Positions 12,034 through 23,841 of a DNA stretch of 64,000 nt are shown in pieces. The translations under genes were made by a program, and so were the position numbers. The stretch is from positions 14,706,571 through 14,770,570 of the forward strand of contig NC_045138.2 in assembly GCF_008831285.2 (NCBI RefSeq), written 5' to 3'. Source of the stretch: Nymphaea colorata (taxonomy: Eukaryota > Streptophyta > Magnoliopsida > Nymphaeales > Nymphaeaceae). The notes beneath the pieces are model-generated. The model searched no databases and was not told where the DNA came from. It saw only the letters and a program-made list of their open reading frames with translations. How positions within the stretch are numbered: the stretch's first letter is position 1; every line of letters starts with the position of its first letter.

Positions 12034-14687
12034 GGCTTAGTTTTTTTAAATTTACCTCTCACCCACACCCACATCCATCTCATGGTTTTTCATCCCAAAT
12101 AACAGTTACATATAGAAACAAAAATCTACAAGTTATACGTGGCATTTAGAGAGCAGACATCCCCATGTATAATCATTACATGAAGAAAGAGCTTTTCTGC
12201 ATCTCATATATAAACAGAGAAACACACAACTAACCCTCAAAATCATGAGCCAAGGTCATCTTACATGGCTTGGCCACAGGCCACTTGACATGCCATTAAC
12301 ACTAAAACAACATTCATGATTCATCCCTTCAATATCTTGTACATGCTTTTTCTCCTTTTCACTGGTTGATCCCAATACAGTTGAAAATTATTGTTAATCT
12401 ATTCTGAGTCTCTGACAAATAACCAAATGTACTCATGATGGTCATTTTCAGAATTTTCATGCAATGTTAGTGTGTTTCGCTTGAAGGAGACAACCAACCT
12501 ACTACCACTTCAAAATCCATGCATTCGCATCTGATGGAGAAGGCTGTGTACAAACGAAAGCATTATTTAAGGATGGATCTCCAACAATCAGTTCCTTGAC
12601 ATTCAATCGTTGGCCTAGTTGAAGCCAAATATGCAGAAACCAACAACCCAAAGTTGTCCAGCTCAATAAATCATATTACAAGCACAAATGTCAAGGCTGG
12701 AACAGGTTTTTCTGATTCATACCTTCATTCCTAAGTGTTCATTTTCTTTTCAAGTATCTCCTCTGGTACACAAAGGCCTTCTCCTTTCTTTTAACATTAC
12801 AAGTGATTAGTTGTCTAACTATACAAATAACCAGTCAGGCCACAGTTGCAAGTGATGCCTCGCCTTTTTCCTTCTCCACTATGAGTGCAGCCTGATAGGT
12901 AGCAAGTCATTTCTAGTGAAGAGAGTAATGGTTCTCGAGGCTCTGCCATCTCAGGGGCTGATAAATTTGGAATTGTAGCAGATGGCTGCACTTCCTATGG
13001 TGCTCAGTTGGCGCCCAACTGCTTCCAGCACTAAGAGTATTTAATGGCCTCTTTATACAAAATGGAGACCTCTGTAATCAAAAGGGCATCTAAGCCTGCC
13101 CATGCGCTGAGCCCGTGCCTAAGGGACCTAGGTGGTCCAAACAAAAAACGTTTACTTTTTAAAAATTTAACTCTACAAATTCTAATTCTTTTGTTTGGTG
13201 GATCTAGTATATTGACTGAGGTAGAGTTTTTTCAAAACACCCATGCTGACCTTTTTCCACTATTTCTTTCTCCCTGTCTGTACCTTATCACCCCATTTTT
13301 TGTTGAATAGGACAGTTTACGCCTCTTCATGGAGTCTGCCACCTAGCACTTTTAATCACATACATGGAGATCAATAAAATAACTGAGACAGTACCATGAA
13401 GAAATAAGCATGCAGGTGCCCCATGGACAAGCTTTATCTAACTAGAACAATTTCCTTCTGGATAATATATTTTATCTTTCTCAATTTATTTATATATGGT
13501 ACACATGCCTAGATATATGCACATGAAAACAACAACAGCATTTATTCTTCAACCCCAAAACATTTTACTCTCTATGTGACTATTACTGGAAGTCTGGAAC
13601 AACTTGATTCAGAACTAACTTGCCTGCCTGGTACCAGCCCATGTCAAGATTCAAAACTGTTCCGAGCACTTGTTTTGACAAATCCTAACCTGTCCTGTGG
13701 CTGGCTTCACTTCACATCTCAAAAAGGCTACCAACGAAGACATGAGGTAGCATGAAACTCAAGTCCAAAGGTCCATCAAGTTTCCTAAAAATCATAAATA
13801 TTGGCATAAAATGTTACAATCCCACCCCCCTTTAAATGTATCCTCACGTATCAGACGCAGGTTCAAGTGTCAAACATAACTCTCATAAGTCATCTCAATT
13901 ATGACAACCAGGACCAAAACGTATGTAACGGTTCTGTCTATTATTGAATTGAGTGCCCACTCAAGCGGATGCCAGTTCGCTACTTAGCTGGCTTTAGTTA
14001 GCACCCTGGATAAGATTGCAAACTCGGGTATGAGGTAGCGAGATACAAGTACATATCACCGTCAAATTTATTGGAAACCTTAGATATCAGAACATTTGTA
14101 GGTCATCTCCACACTGGGATGTTACGGGTATCCACTCTCATGACTACTTCAATGAATCTATACCCATATCATACCAATAAGGGGAGAAAAACTAGTTCAA
14201 CTTAGAAAATTGAACAGCAATACAAGCTGACAGTCACACACTTCTAACTTTTTAACTGACAATCTCACCTACCTAACTCATCCAGGTAGTTTAAATTTCA
14301 ATTCGTAGTCTATTAAAACAAGGGCCTGATCACCAAAAGGTTGGTAGACAAAGGCAAATCAGAGTTGGTCCAACCACCGCAGTATCTCTAAAGCAGAACA
14401 AACCTAACGAATATCCCAGCATTCCAATATTGAGAACAAACTAACGAAAACAAAACGCATAATCAGCAGAACTCACTATGTTCACCAGAAAAATCTCAAA
14501 CAAACTGGCCAAAATATTAAAAATCAGGACATAAGCGAAGGTGGTGAGACCAAAATATGTACTCAATTAGTAGGGAAATGCTACAACCTATGTTAGTTCA
14601 AAATTTCAAATATAGATCAACAAACTTCGGAGAAATAGTACGATCATCAATAAAAGAGTGAAAGAAGAAGCGGATACCTTGTGTTTC

Positions 14688-15782
14688 TCATGGAACCGCG
14701 TCGATTCTAGCGTCGAATGCGAAGCCCCGGCAGAGACCATCTTTGCTCTCAGAGATTCCTGTAACCCATCTCCAAGCTCCTTTGCCCTTCTCCGAAGAAT
14801 CCCACATCGCCAATTTCCCCGCTCCCTTCCCTGAGAAGAACACCCTATCCCCCATTCCGAACACCTTGAATTTGCCCCAGCTACGGAAGCAGTCGAAGAA
14901 TTCGCCAGGCATCCTTCCGGCCTCATCCCACTCGAGATTTGCAAGGTCGAGCCGGAGGATGATGATGGTCGAGCAGACGGAATTGGTTGCGAACGAGGCC
15001 TTCAGCCCTCCCACCATCAGCAGACTGTCCCCCTTCCCCTGGATTAGCCGCGGCCGTCTCAAGATGTCGAAGATCTCTCCCCACTCCCGCCGTTCGAGTC
15101 GATCCCAGGCACGGCCTCGCCCCAATTCATCCAATTTGCAGAAGACAAGCTTCCATTGAGCCCTCCACGGAGAGCCGATGTCACAGAGGGCATAGACGGC
15201 GGATCCGACGAGCACAGGACTGCGCGGTTTCGACGATAAACCAGCGGAAAAATTCAGCCAGAGGTTCCCGTCGGCGAGATAGAGGGCGACGAACTCGTTG
15301 AGGACCAAGACGCGCAAACCAGCTGAGAGGACGGTCCCGTGTCGAAACCACGCCGATCCCAACTGAGGCAAAACCCTATATTTTCGCGTGATGGGATTGC
15401 AAATAACAAGCGAGCGGCCGGAATCCGATTCGCACCATAGATACAGGAGCCCAGAGGAGGCGGCCACGGGGATGGCGGAGTTGAAGGGGAGGAAATCGAG
15501 GGGAAAGCGAAGCCACTCATCGCTGTCAGCATCGTAGACGTGAAGAAGGGAGTCCGGCGAGGCACGACGGGATTTCCGGCAGTGCGACGGATGGACGACG
15601 AACCAGCTGAGGGCGGTACGTTGGGCCACGCGCTGGACGAAGAAGGGGCACGTTAGGGTTTGCTTGAACAGCTTGCACACGGCGCGGCAGGCGCAGATTT
15701 CCCGGACGGAAAGGCGCGTGAAGATTTGCTGAAGTGGGTCGATCGGCAACTGATAAATGGTAGTCCGACTCGTCGTCTCCAT
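14688..15782 (-). CDS. SKIP15: F-box protein SKIP15 (SCF ubiquitin-ligase subunit)
   Basis: Intronless gene of 364 codons from the preferred start. An F-box at about residues 9-50 (motif LPIDPLQQIF then VCKLFKQ) should bind the SKP1/ASK adaptor of an SCF ubiquitin ligase. The rest is the kelch/galactose-oxidase-like substrate domain. From memory, conserved stretches match Arabidopsis SKIP15 (At1g76920): PLDFLPF, VLPQLGSAW, KPRSPVLVGS, ALCDIGSPWRAQWKL, EWGEIFDI, LEWDEAGRMP and the end GLCRGFAFDA. An in-frame ATG lies seven codons upstream (15803). I chose the second because METTS... aligns with the family start and the length then fits (Arabidopsis about 370). A good donor (AAG/GTATCC) lies 10 nt past the stop, hinting at a 3'UTR intron. 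The substrate is unknown. Confidence 0.9.
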   Translation of the reverse strand: METTSRTTIYQLPIDPLQQIFTRLSVREICACRAVCKLFKQTLTCPFFVQRVAQRTALSWFVVHPSHCRKSRRASPDSLLHVYDADSDEWLRFPLDFLPFNSAIPVAASSGLLYLWCESDSGRSLVICNPITRKYRVLPQLGSAWFRHGTVLSAGLRVLVLNEFVALYLADGNLWLNFSAGLSSKPRSPVLVGSAVYALCDIGSPWRAQWKLVFCKLDELGRGRAWDRLERREWGEIFDILRRPRLIQGKGDSLLMVGGLKASFATNSVCSTIIILRLDLANLEWDEAGRMPGEFFDCFRSWGKFKVFGMGDRVFFSGKGAGKLAMWDSSEKGKGAWRWVTGISESKDGLCRGFAFDARIDAVP

Positions 15783-16250
15783 TGGCCGCCTGAAAATCGA
15801 CAACGCAAGAAAAGATGCCGCAAAAACTTTCGACCTCAGAAAAGCCGGACCCCAGCCTTCAAAGGGTTAATCTGTGGCCGGAAAAAGAAGAGAAGCTAGC
15901 TCCAGATATAGATGGCTCCGGCCATTACAGTGGCAAAACAAGCTGCCTTCTCAGAGAAGGCTTCCTCTTTGGTTCAGACATTTCATCAAACATTTTCAAC
16001 TGCCGCTCCTCATCCAATCTCATTTGTCCGCTTACCCGCCAGCGTTACATATCGTGTGCAAAATATATACGCGCGTGCTTTCCCTCCATCCTTTTTCACA
16101 TCCAGTTTTCTACAAAACCAAAATAATATTTTTTTTTAATATTTTACAAATATCGTAACAAACAAATTGGAAGAATGAAAGATGATCTTATACAAATCTA
16201 AATAGTTTAGTCGACTTTTTAGTTTTTATACACTGATATGAACTCTCGTT

Positions 16251-16478
16251 ACGTAGCTGGTTGAGTTAGGGGTCTATACTAAGGTAGGTCTCTAATTCGA
16301 TTCCCGTGGACGTTATGTTCCTGTGTCTTAAGGCGGTAGAGCGCGGCATCTAAGCTGAAGGGTGCACCGTTGCTATCGTTGACACCGACGCATCTTGCAA
16401 GACCCCGGTGGCAGGGAGAATGGGGGAGCCTTCAGACCTTTTTCGAGTGGTGGGATTAATACCCCTTGTTCACCCAAA
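16251..16478 (+). mobile_element. tRNA-derived SINE
   Basis: About 230 bp with RNA polymerase III promoter boxes. Box A-like TAGCTGGTTGAG starts at 16254 and box B-like AATTCGATTCC starts at 16294, spaced as in tRNA genes. The flanks look like a decayed target duplication: AACTCTCGTT (16241) and AACTCTCATTG (16479). The 3' part has a GC-rich body and no protein coding. It cannot fold as a functional tRNA that I can see, so a SINE is the better call. The plant SINE family was not assigned. Confidence 0.65.
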
Positions 16479-18137
16479 AACTCTCATTGTAGCTATTTTT
16501 AATAAAAAAAAAAGCTATGTAATTTTATGCAAAATATTCATTATTTAAAAAAAATGGTAGCATCTTTTTCTATGTGTTAATTGTCAACAGTTCCGCTTTT
16601 CACCTGTATTCAGAGAACCCCCGGTTGATGATGACTGGTGGAGTTAAATGGGCATGGTTTTTAAGTTTGACCAGAGTAGGTTTTTATATTGGGGATAACC
16701 TTTTTTTTTTAAGTCAACGATAAAATGAACATAAAGTCTCTTAAAAACAACCACCAAAAAGCGTTCTATACTTTCCCCAGTTGTAATAAGTGGTCCAATG
16801 AGAAGAATATTATATTTTTAGAACAGGTCTTCTTAGAACACATAATTTGAAAGCACTATCTTAGCATAAGAAACAATATGTGATTATATTGTTGCTTTTA
16901 AACCCATCAAAAATTAAATATAATAATGTATTTTGTTTAACAATAACACGAAAAGCATAACTTAAGAACATAGTGTACTTGTTATAAGAAATAGCATGTG
17001 ACTATAGATGTTGCTTTTAAACTCATCAATGAGACAGTAAACATAACCAATTTCCCTCAAACATATCGTAGAAACATGTATTCTAATTCTTCTTATCAAA
17101 TGCTATCTAAGAAGTAGATAACAACATTTCCCTTCAAAGATGCAAATGCTCAATATATGCTGGTAAGTGTCAGTACCATATCATTTAAGAAATTGACATA
17201 GATTACTTACTTCGACCATGAATCAGAATACTCAGCTTGAGTCAAACATTATAGTGCTATTGTTAATTGAATTTGGAATCAGCGTGAAACCTTTTGGTCA
17301 AATTTTGATGTGGTTTTGAATTCACTCCACGATCCACCAAAAATCCGAGTTCGTTCGGATCCATATGGTTGTGTTTGTTTCACCGTGAATTTGAGATTCG
17401 TGGTGTTTGATATGATTTTAATATCAAGATCCATGAATTTAAGGTCAGACCTTCTCCATTCGGTTATCAAACCTTAAATCCATGATTGCGAACATGTATC
17501 ATGTGTTTAAAATTCATGCTATTTATACACCTCGGATCTACCATCTTTAGCTAGACAGATGATCGAAAACTTTATTAAGATTTTGTGGATTAAAAGAATA
17601 TCCAATACTGAGATGCTTGCAAATTCAGGATGTCTAACTGGATGTGAAAAACAAATGAAGCAAGAGCAGATTTAAAAACAGGCGGTTTTTACTAAATCTG
17701 CATAGTTATCTTTCCACGTAGATCTGATACAAAAAGAAAAGACACCTTGCACTAGAATTCAGTCTTCTGACGTCACATGTTCTCTCTAAGCCCACATTTT
17801 AAACGCTTTGCGCTTCTATCAACTATCAACAACTCTTTAAGCCACATTTCTCTCCTTGCTTGCTTGAAGGGAATTGAAACCGTTAAAGTTGATTAAATTA
17901 TTTTGAGGTGGAGGTACTAAATAATTTCGTGAAGATTACTAATCTTAATTGTGAATTCCTCAAAATTAAGCCCTATAGTTAAACTAATTTTTTTTTTTGG
18001 AAATCTACCATAAATGAATGTGTTAATTACTCGGATCCCCACCCTCTTGTTTGCTTAAAAGAGATTTGAAAAGCATAGCCATCAAACAGGCTACCATAAT
18101 CAATCAATTATTATTAAACTGAATTTGTTTGTGAAAA

Positions 18138-18217
18138 CTACCAAATTCAATTAATTATTAGTACTAAGTTAAATCGACTACCAAATTCAATTAATTATTA
18201 GTACTAAGTTAAATCGA
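18138..18217 (+). repeat. 40-bp tandem duplication
   Basis: Two identical 40-bp copies starting CTACCAAATTCAATTAATTA, plus the first ~12 bp of a third copy. It lies upstream of the PHD-finger gene, within its likely promoter region. Confidence 0.9.
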
Positions 18218-18517
18218 CTACCAAATTGAAGGCTGCAACGCAAAACCTTGAAATCTTTACTGCCGTGAGCGTGAAGTCCCAAAGACATGGAAAGATAGAC
18301 GCACACGCACGAACGCTTGCTCTCTCTCTCTCTCGCATATGGTGGGGGGCCGGAAATGTTATTCGATGATTTCTCTTTCACCCTCTCTCGCTTCTTCTTC
18401 TTCTTGACAAGACGGGTCTCTCTGGTTCTCTCTCCACCTCCTCGCTTATCATTTCATCAGAAGAGGATCTTTTGTTTCAATCTCAGTGGGAAGGCCGTAT
18501 TGAACGCCCTCTTCCAC

Positions 18518-18526
18518 AAACCCTAA
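18518..18526 (+). promoter_or_regulatory. telo-box in the leader of the PHD-finger gene
   Basis: AAACCCTAA lies 21 bp before the preferred start codon. This motif is common near the transcription start of plant genes expressed in dividing cells. It sits downstream of CT-rich patches (about 18317-18420) typical of plant core promoters. Function is inferred from motif identity only. Confidence 0.5.
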
Positions 18527-18546
18527 CGTTAATTCCTACTCTCTCT

Positions 18547-20364
18547 ATGCTGGGCGGCGACCAGAATGCTGAGGAATGCCCCAGCACCGCCGCTGCCGCG
18601 GACTCCTCTCTCCCTCCCAGGAAGCGCCTCCTCGCCGGGCTGAAGCACGAGGTACCTTCCCCGCCGCCAGACTCCGCATCCTCCGTCGGGCCCGCCCTTC
18701 CGTCCGCGCGAGACCCCAACCCCAGCCGCTCTAGGGCTCGATACCTCCCCAATCTCTCCGAGTGCCACGGCTGCGGCAGGAGCGGCACCCTCACCGCAGG
18801 CCCCGGAGGCGGCCGGAAGCTCCAGATGCTCAAGAGCGGGTGGCGGGTCGTCCTCCTCTGCCGTTCCTGCGTCGCCGCCATCAACTCCAGGGAGGTATGC
18901 TCCTATTGCTTCTCGAAGCTCTCTGAACCATTGCTGGTCTTCTCTTGTGTCAATTGCCGCCGCCTTGTCCACCAGGAATGTGGGTCCCGGCAACGGAATT
19001 TTGCATCCAATTTAGAATCGCAGTCGTTTGTGTGCGTCGATTGTTGGGTGCCCAATTATCGGGTCAAGGTCAGGGCTAGGGTTAGGGTTGGTTCCAATGG
19101 CTTGAAGAATCCTTTGCCCGAATTACTACAGACCGATGAAATCAAAGTTCAAACTCCTGCTGAGCAACTGACCGCGGCTCGGTGTTGTATGACGCAGAGT
19201 CAGAGAAGGGCTCTGTCCGACGCTTGCTCGGCAAAGGGGTCGAAGAGCTCGCTGTTTAGACATACAGATCCACCGGTGAAGGAGCTTGTGAGAGAGGCGA
19301 ACTCTGAGACAGAAATGGCGGTGGCTGTGGCCACTTTTGCCAAGGGGAAGGCATTGAGGAAGACTGAGAATGCTACGGGGGCTGCTGCATTGAATGTCGT
19401 AGTGGCTCTCGCTGCTGTGGAGGACAATCCCCTGAGAAAGGGTGGTACTCCGGTTGTGGGGCATTGTAGTGGCATTGATGACGCTAAGAAAGAGGTAGAT
19501 GGCGGGATTACCGATGAGGAATTGGCTCTTCAATTGCACCGGGCAATGAATAGCTCTCCTAGGATATTGAAGAACAACTACGTCAATCGAGACCTATCAT
19601 CTTTGAGGGAAGGTAGGATGTGTACGTACCGTAAGCGTGATTCAAATTCCGTGTTAAATTCGAAGAGGGGGAGAAACATTAATGGGCTTTTGGATAAGCA
19701 GACTGTTTGGCCGAAGAATGATTCAGGCGATTCTTCAAAGTCAGAGTCTGGAAGTCACAGCATATGTGGGAGGTTTGAAGCTTGCACTGGAGATAAACTT
19801 TTTGAAAACCCAGATCGATCAGAGGCCGAGCTGTCGGTTTGTTTGGGCGCTTCTACTGGTGTACCATCGACACATGCTGACACTACTAAGGTATACGAGA
19901 TCGATCATGGGACTTGGAAGATCGATGCTGGGTGTGATGCAGGTAGAGAGATGGCTTCTGAGAGGTTCACGGAAAATGGCGTTGATAATTTTGAAGGTGA
20001 CCGTTTGAGCAGTAGGGATGTGCAGGTGAAAGAGGAGCAAGCTAGCTGTTCCAATAAACCAGCTAACTCTAGTGGAGACGATGATAGCCTGGACACGGAG
20101 TTTGAAAGTTGTCAAAACCAGAATATTGCTTTGTCCATAGGTGATGACGAATCTGTTCATTGTGGTGATGAATCATTCAACTATGGCAACAAGATATATC
20201 GGACGGCAGATGAATCCTGTTCATTGCTGGCGCAGAATAGAAGGGAACCTTCGTCCAATGAGAGCCCCAGAAAGTATAGAAGGAGATGCTTGGATGTTAA
20301 AGGAGCTCCGCACAGGAAAACTGACCCTCTTTCAGACGATCTCATGATTGAAAACCAAGCTTAA
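18547..20364 (+). CDS. PHD-finger protein with a ubiquitin-interacting-like motif
   Basis: Intronless, 605 codons from the preferred ATG; an upstream in-frame ATG at 18472 would add 25 residues of leader-like sequence. Residues 118-166 fit a C4HC3 PHD finger: C118, C121, C134, C137, H142, C145, C163, C166. An extra CxxC pair precedes it (C73/C76, C105/C108), suggesting one further zinc site. At about residues 322-337, DEELALQLHRAMNSS matches the UIM pattern (acidic run, then L-x-x-A-x-x-x-S). The C-terminal half is acidic and Ser-rich, probably disordered, and ends with a basic patch (RKYRRRC) that could be a nuclear signal. I recognise a plant protein type but no named gene. A nuclear chromatin reader that also binds ubiquitin is inference. 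Confidence 0.8.
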   Translation: MLGGDQNAEECPSTAAAADSSLPPRKRLLAGLKHEVPSPPPDSASSVGPALPSARDPNPSRSRARYLPNLSECHGCGRSGTLTAGPGGGRKLQMLKSGWRVVLLCRSCVAAINSREVCSYCFSKLSEPLLVFSCVNCRRLVHQECGSRQRNFASNLESQSFVCVDCWVPNYRVKVRARVRVGSNGLKNPLPELLQTDEIKVQTPAEQLTAARCCMTQSQRRALSDACSAKGSKSSLFRHTDPPVKELVREANSETEMAVAVATFAKGKALRKTENATGAAALNVVVALAAVEDNPLRKGGTPVVGHCSGIDDAKKEVDGGITDEELALQLHRAMNSSPRILKNNYVNRDLSSLREGRMCTYRKRDSNSVLNSKRGRNINGLLDKQTVWPKNDSGDSSKSESGSHSICGRFEACTGDKLFENPDRSEAELSVCLGASTGVPSTHADTTKVYEIDHGTWKIDAGCDAGREMASERFTENGVDNFEGDRLSSRDVQVKEEQASCSNKPANSSGDDDSLDTEFESCQNQNIALSIGDDESVHCGDESFNYGNKIYRTADESCSLLAQNRREPSSNESPRKYRRRCLDVKGAPHRKTDPLSDDLMIENQA

Positions 20365-21418
20365 CCAGATGGGAGGCAGCTATAGCTGCCAAGCTGTTGT
20401 AAGAAACTGAGACTTCATGGTGTGCAAGCCTCTACATATGCTAGTAATTTATGGTGTCATGAGTGGAGAAAGATGTGCCAGTAACACCGTAAATTTCGCA
20501 GAGGTCTGCACTGGATTTGTCCAGACTGTTAGATCATGCACAGCTTTGTATGTACTAAATGTACTTTTCAGCACCTGATTGTGCACTGTTTAGCTTATGA
20601 GCTTCCTGTTTTTGTTTTCCTCCCCTGTAGTATGAATGTCCCTATGCAGAAGCATTGTGAGAATCATGAATACACTCACTAATCCCTGAATTCACTTGCA
20701 CATGCATGGATGCGAGTAATCCATGAGGATTCTTGCACCATGGATGCAAACTAACTGAATTCGGCAGATACTTGTGCTCCCTTCAGTTGTATGAGCCTAT
20801 GTCAGACTCACAAATGTTTTTCTGGGTAGGGAGGTTCTCATGATAAATATCCTAAATCTGAGGAGAAATAAAACACTATTTAATGAAATATTGGGAAACA
20901 GTGGTATTCAGAAAAGACTGAATTAAAAATGAAAAGTGCAAGACGACCTGATATACGTGTTAATATTTGTAAATCTGCAACAAAACCAACATGCATAGGG
21001 AGGTGACTGTTTTGAAGTTGCAATATTTATGGACTTGGTCAATTTATTAATATCTTGAGACAAAACAGAAATATTTTCAAATTAGTATGATGCTCGTGGC
21101 ATATATGAGCTTTATGGCAGGTCCTTGACCATATAGCTGGGCCTACAAGCTCCTATACGATAGGCTGGTGATCTAGTAGTCTTCCCGTAGATTGAAATTT
21201 TTTTCAGTATCCATTTGGTGAAACAAGGAACCTCGTGTTTGTATCCTAGGACAATGTAAATGAAAATGTTAAAGATTAGTCAGATGCATTGAATGGGCCA
21301 GATCATGTTATATCTTATCCCATTCATTGTGTTCTTATTTTGCTGTTTGCATTAAGTTGATTATTCTATTGTCTGATGCTTGTAACTTTATTTCATGTCA
21401 TCCAGTCTCAATGTCTTT

Positions 21419-21498
21419 CTTCCCATGTGCAACTAAATTGAAAAGAAAAGAGTATTCTATCTTCCTATGTGCAACTAAATTGAAAAGAAAAGAGTAAT
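21419..21498 (+). repeat. ~43-bp tandem duplication
   Basis: Two near-identical copies containing ATGTGCAACTAAATTGAAAA and then GAAAAGAGTA. Confidence 0.85.
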
Positions 21499-21540
21499 TA
21501 CAGATACCAACATGACTTTGTCTACAACATCCTGCTTTAA

Positions 21541-22370
21541 GTAGTTTAGTCTCCCATTGAAGATTGTTAGAGATTTTCGCAAACTTTTAAAAAAAGAGGT
21601 TGTTAAATTATTGATTGTTCTGATTCTTAGTCTTTTTGAGCTGGATCTGAATCTGAGTTGGCATCTGCCGAATCAAGAGCTCAAGCCCAATGTGAGAGTG
21701 GGTCGTGGGCCTTAAGGGGGCTAGATTATAGCACTCCATTGTGAAAGTTTAGTCTTGCATCTAAGATTGTGAGGAATCTTGAGGGATTTATAAGGCGGTC
21801 AATTGAGTGATTGATTGATTGTCTTAGTTCTTAGGTTTTTTTAGGACTAGAACCGAAGTTGTTAGGGGTCGGGTTGATATAGTTGTATTAGAATCAGTTC
21901 AACACTCGAACCTGTGATACCACACGCACATTCACATATGCCTTAAGTGAGGTGGATTGTAACACCTTAGAAATTTAGTCCCTTATTGAAGATTATGAAT
22001 AATCTTCATGGGCTTATAAATGGGTCTGGTTAAGTGATTCATTGTCTTGGTTCCAAATTTTTTTTGGGCGACAACCAAAACTGCCAGGGGGGTTAGGATT
22101 GGATCTATCAAACTAGTTCCTTACATTTAATATCAGAGTCGGTGCAACACTTGGACTCGAGACTCCACCTATGCGTACACATGTACCTTGAGGGGGTGGA
22201 TTGTAATACTCTGCCTTAAGAAGTTTAGTCTCATATTAAAGATTATGAAAGATTTTCAAAGACTTATCAAAGAGATTGTCAAGTTATTGATTGTCATGGT
22301 TCCTAGTCTTTTTAGGGCTAAAATCGGAACTGCTAGGGGGTGGTTTAGGATCTGCCGAACTAGGAGCCTG
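21541..22370 (+). repeat. four diverged tandem repeats of ~190-240 bp
   Basis: Units begin near 21541, 21731, 21957 and 22200. Each carries TTTAGTC, then a variant of ATTGAAGATTATGA, a TTATAAA-like stretch, ATTGATTGTC, a TTTTTNGGGCT run and CTGCTAGGGG. The copies are clearly related but well diverged, so the array is old. The TTTAGTCCC...ATTGAAGATT block resembles a repeat I have seen near many plant genes. I cannot name its family. Confidence 0.7.
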
Positions 22371-23841
22371 TGCCCAAGCTCGGTGTGAGAGTGGCCCCGG
22401 TCATTGCATTTTCTACATGTCTCTTTTTTGTTTCAATGTTATTATTTTCTTGTTCGGAAATCACCGTAGCAGTATTGATTCATGAACAGTTGATGTTACA
22501 AAAACAAGCGATGTACTATCATCATCCTTTTGCATTGGTCGAAGGTCCAGGGGCACAAAGTTATCTTTCTAATAAAAAAAAAATGGAAGTGAAGTGCTTT
22601 GCTTAAACAATTATAGTTACAAAATTGTGTCAGATTGTGAACAACATAATATCAATATGTACTTGCATGTTTGTAAGGGCAGAGTTGTTGATGCAGTCTC
22701 GAAAGGAAATCAGTTTGTTTCTTATCATTAGTTTGAGAAAATGATAACAGAATTTTGAACTGAACCATTTTGGATTCATTATAGTCTGTGCAAGCTTGTC
22801 TTTGGGAACCACACTACTATTGGAGAAATTTCTACAAGCATGGGAAGGGTCTGTTCATGATAATGTGTTTGAGATGCCAAACCAACTCTCTTTTTTATTG
22901 CAAATGTTATCAACTAAGAACAGGTCATTTTTTTATGCTGGATCATAGCATTTTTTGGGTATTTATGAGACCCATCTATGCAAGATTTATTACATCAGCA
23001 TTAGTCAAGTAGTGCTGTTTGAACATTTTTGTTTCTTCTAGTATTGACGGCACATTAAAGCCTACAGGCTACAGCTATTCGTGGATTTCTTTTTAGTGTT
23101 TTGTGAACCTTCTTTAATTGCTTCTGTAATTTTTTCATCGCCAGGCACAGTCCTATATAGATTATAGGATTCATGCTCCTTGCCTTCCTAACCAGCAACG
23201 TATCTGTTAATAACCAGTAACAATATCTGTTAGTTTGGTAATGATTTGGGAATTTTGCACTACTCTTTGCTACCATCAGAGAAAAGAAATTCCATTTAAA
23301 GGCACATCTGTTCTCTGATATTCCAGAAAGAAACTGAAGCATTCCATTAAGAATTTCAAAGAGACTTATGAAGTATCCAGAATTGAGAGTTCAATTTTAT
23401 ACTGTATTCTGAAAAGAACAAAAACCAGTTTGTCCTTTTTAATTATGCAGTAGCTCATTGTTTACTTAGTTATCTCCAATTGATGGGAGATCCAGTGAAA
23501 ATTTTGAAAGATCTTATAGCAATGATATTTTCAAAACATCAGTTTCAAGAAGGTGGTGTCCAGGTTCCTCTCTACTTTCTCTCTGCTTGGATGAGTCTTG
23601 ATGCACAAGGCATGGTGCTCCTCATGTAGCAAGTTATCAAATTAAGTTAGCTGATATAAGAAGACATGGCTTCAGTGCATTTATTCAGCATACAGTTGCT
23701 CATCATTCTACACACAAAACAAGAGGAGAAGAGAAATAGCAAATAAAGCACAAAAGGAAAGGAGAATGAAGAATATTAGGTAACCTATGAAGCCACGTAC
23801 ATGTATCGTGTGCATTCTAGCTAATCTATGTTGAAGGCATA

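Larger units (their letters stand above)
7763..14687. other. long gene-free stretch (possible 3' region of SKIP15)
   Basis: About 6.9 kb without a recognisable coding exon on either strand. It holds a 35-bp tandem duplication (9435-9504) and a (TA)n run (12009-12033). Near 8436-8640 there is a possible Tourist-like MITE with weak GGGCC/GGGTCGTTTG ends. The composition is less AT-rich than 0-7.7 kb, so unspliced 3'UTR, intron or non-coding RNA of the minus-strand SKIP15 gene could lie here. Nothing in the sequence proves that. Confidence 0.35.
15783..18546. other. intergenic spacer between divergent SKIP15 and the PHD-finger gene
   Basis: This 2.8-kb spacer must hold the promoters of both divergent genes. 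The first ~300 bp is GC-richer (SKIP15 leader). The middle holds a SINE (16.25-16.48 kb) and the end a tandem duplication (18138-18217). A CT-rich leader (about 18317-18450) precedes the PHD-finger gene. No other gene was seen. Confidence 0.6.

Noticed and set aside
14743-15301. Several ORFs opposite SKIP15
   Set aside because: They are shadows of the GC-rich SKIP15 coding sequence.
16251-16340. Functional tRNA gene
   Set aside because: Box A and B are present, but no clover-leaf with an anticodon stem and matching acceptor ends could be drawn, and a SINE body follows.
18472-18546. Upstream in-frame start of the PHD-finger protein
   Set aside because: It would add 25 residues of low-complexity leader. 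The telo-box and CT-rich stretch suggest this is 5'UTR. It cannot be ruled out.
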